From: Nonomuraea candida
GTDB taxonomy: Bacteria; Actinomycetota; Actinomycetes; Streptosporangiales; Streptosporangiaceae
DNA length: 6,832 bases
Assembly (NCBI RefSeq): GCF_000725485.1
Contig: NZ_JOAG01000098.1
Span: forward strand, 1-6,832
Direction of reading: 5' to 3'
The notes beneath the pieces were generated by a model. It was not told the origin of the DNA, ran no database searches, and worked only from the letters and a program-made list of their open reading frames with translations. This document shows, in pieces, positions 6,013 to 6,832 of the stretch. Every line of letters begins with the position of its first letter. The first letter of the stretch is position 1. A program made the translations under genes and the position numbers.

Positions 6013-6684
6013 TCAGACCGCGCAGTAGCCGTCGTCGTCGCACCCGTCGGCCGGGGCGGCGAGCTGCGTGATCGGCGTCTGCCCCGTGCGCTCGGCCACC
6101 TCGTCGATGGCGGCGGCGAAGGCGTCCTCTGGCTGCGCGCCCGACACGGCGTACTTGCCCTCGAACAGGAAGAGCGGCACCCCGCTGATCCCGAGCGAGC
6201 GCGCCCTGGCGAGCTGCTCGCGCACCTCCTCGGCCCCCTCGCCCGAGTCGCGCACGCCCGCCTCGGCGGCCAGCTTGCCGAGCACGTCCCGGTCGCCGAC
6301 GTTGAGGCCCTCGGTGAAGTAGGCGCGGAAGAGCCGCTCGGCCATCTCCTGGCCCAGGCCCTGCCGGGTGGCGACCTCGATGAGGCGGTGCGCCTCGAAG
6401 GTGCCGGCGTTGATCGCCTTGTCGTAGTTGAGCTCCAGCCCATCGTCCGTGGCGGCGCCGATCACCCGCTCGATCATCTGCCGGGCGTTGGGCCCGAACT
6501 TGCGCTCCAGCGCCGGGATCAGCGGCTCACCGTCGGAGGTGGCCTCGGGGTTGAGCTGGAACGGCCGCATCGTCACCTCGATGGTGCCGCCCTTGGCCCG
6601 GAACCGTTCGGCGGCCCTGGCGAACCGGGCGTGCCCGATGTAGCACCACGGGCACACGACGTCAGAAAAGATCTCGACCTTCAT
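6013..6684 (-). CDS. DsbA family oxidoreductase (FrnE-like)
   Basis: A 223-residue thioredoxin-fold protein of the DsbA/FrnE group. It starts directly with the first beta strand, MKVEIFSDVVCPWCYIG, with the redox motif CPWC at residues 11-14. There is no signal peptide or lipobox, so it should act in the cytosol, unlike exported DsbA. Further marks are RPFQLNP (40-46), FEAHRLI (96-102) and YFTEGLNVGDRDVL (122-135) in the helical insert, GISGVPLFLF (165-174) with the cis-proline Pro170 opposite the active site, and GAQPEDAF (182-189). The C-terminus carries a second cysteine pair, C-x5-C (Cys215 and Cys221, CDDDGYC), three residues from the end. The family covers thiol oxidation or disulfide isomerisation; related proteins (2-hydroxychromene-2-carboxylate isomerase type) use glutathione, so the exact reaction is open. 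I chose the ATG at 6684 because it begins the conserved fold; an in-frame TTG at 6696 would add four residues. Neither has a clear ribosome-binding site. Confidence 0.95.
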   Translation of the reverse strand: MKVEIFSDVVCPWCYIGHARFARAAERFRAKGGTIEVTMRPFQLNPEATSDGEPLIPALERKFGPNARQMIERVIGAATDDGLELNYDKAINAGTFEAHRLIEVATRQGLGQEMAERLFRAYFTEGLNVGDRDVLGKLAAEAGVRDSGEGAEEVREQLARARSLGISGVPLFLFEGKYAVSGAQPEDAFAAAIDEVAERTGQTPITQLAAPADGCDDDGYCAV

Positions 6685-6687
6685 GTC

Positions 6688-6701
6688 CGGGGTCAACCCC
6701 G
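6688..6701. promoter_or_regulatory. Palindrome next to the DsbA-family start codon
   Basis: CGGGGTCAACCCCG is a 14-bp near-perfect palindrome ending 3 bp before the ATG at 6684. In the minus-strand transcript it would fold as CGGGG-UUGA-CCCCG right where a ribosome-binding site should be, and no other Shine-Dalgarno sequence is visible. It may be an operator half-site pair or a translation-masking hairpin, or chance in a GC-rich region. It also contains the alternative TTG start at 6696. Confidence 0.3.
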
Positions 6702-6743
6702 ATCCGCGCCGGGGGATTCCGGCCCCCTAGTCGCAATGCCGGT

Positions 6744-6770
6744 TAGTTAACGCTTGAGGTGGGACGTCAA
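6744..6770 (-). promoter_or_regulatory. Candidate promoter of the DsbA-family gene
   Basis: On the minus strand TTGACG (6770-6765) matches the -35 consensus well. TAACTA (6749-6744) lies 15 bp downstream in the only AT-rich patch near this gene. The spacer is short and the -10 imperfect, so the box positions are tentative. Transcription would start about 50 bases before the ATG, placing the 6688-6701 palindrome inside the leader. Confidence 0.25.
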
Positions 6771-6832
6771 GGGTTCACGGAAACCGGGACAGAAGAACGG
6801 AGATCCAGTAGAACGGGTGATCTTCCACAACC

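Noticed and set aside
6013..6043. Extension of the thymidine kinase or a minus-strand protein through the repeat region
   Set aside because: tdk ends at a TGA (5858-5860) and the DsbA-family gene at a TGA (6015-6013). The Arg-rich frames running through the repeats are products of the GC-rich unit.
6775..6832. Possible end of a minus-strand gene entering from the right (VVEDHPFYWISVLLSRFP, then TGA at 6777-6775)
   Set aside because: Eighteen codons with about two-thirds GC at third positions is below the level in neighbouring genes, and another minus-strand frame is open even longer here. More flanking sequence would decide it.

Overview
The window is very GC-rich, with third codon positions dominated by G and C, GTG starts, and antisense frames that stay open for long stretches. 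Its proteins have an actinomycete flavour: an actinobacterial-type thymidine kinase with a CWCG zinc site, and a FrnE-like DsbA protein. A Streptosporangiaceae-type actinomycete such as Nonomuraea is my best guess. That is inference from style and recalled homologues, not from a database search.

Layout, left to right. Bases 1-91 are an edge region with no convincing gene. Bases 92-760 (minus) encode a histidine phosphatase (phosphoglycerate-mutase-like). A 170-bp spacer follows. Bases 931-5134 (minus) form a compact three-gene operon, read right to left: a two-TM small membrane protein of unknown function (4739-5134), a HyuA/oxoprolinase-family subunit (2732-4732) and a HyuB/oxoprolinase-family subunit (931-2739). 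The first two genes are 6 bp apart and the last two overlap by 8 bp. Divergent from this operon is thymidine kinase (tdk, plus, 5213-5860), which appears to be transcribed leaderless. Between convergent tdk and the next gene lies a roughly 111-bp array of 16-bp GC-rich tandem repeats. Bases 6013-6684 (minus) encode a FrnE-like DsbA-family thiol oxidoreductase with an extra C-terminal cysteine pair. Bases 6685-6832 are its upstream region, with a palindrome next to the start codon and an AT-richer stretch.

How the genes work together. HyuA and HyuB should form one ATP-dependent enzyme complex acting on a cyclic amide (hydantoin, oxoproline or lactam) or a related substrate. The usual partners that would name the substrate (dihydropyrimidinase-type hydantoinase, carbamoylase, racemase, permease, or a carboxylase gamma subunit) are absent from the window. 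The small membrane protein is tightly linked to hyuA and is the least understood gene here. tdk is a pyrimidine salvage enzyme sharing only the divergent intergenic region. The phosphatase and DsbA-like genes look like independent housekeeping or accessory genes. I see no mobile element, CRISPR array, tRNA or rRNA. The most unusual points are the membrane protein-hyuA-hyuB arrangement, the variant HyuB N-terminal region, and the 16-bp repeat array between convergent genes.
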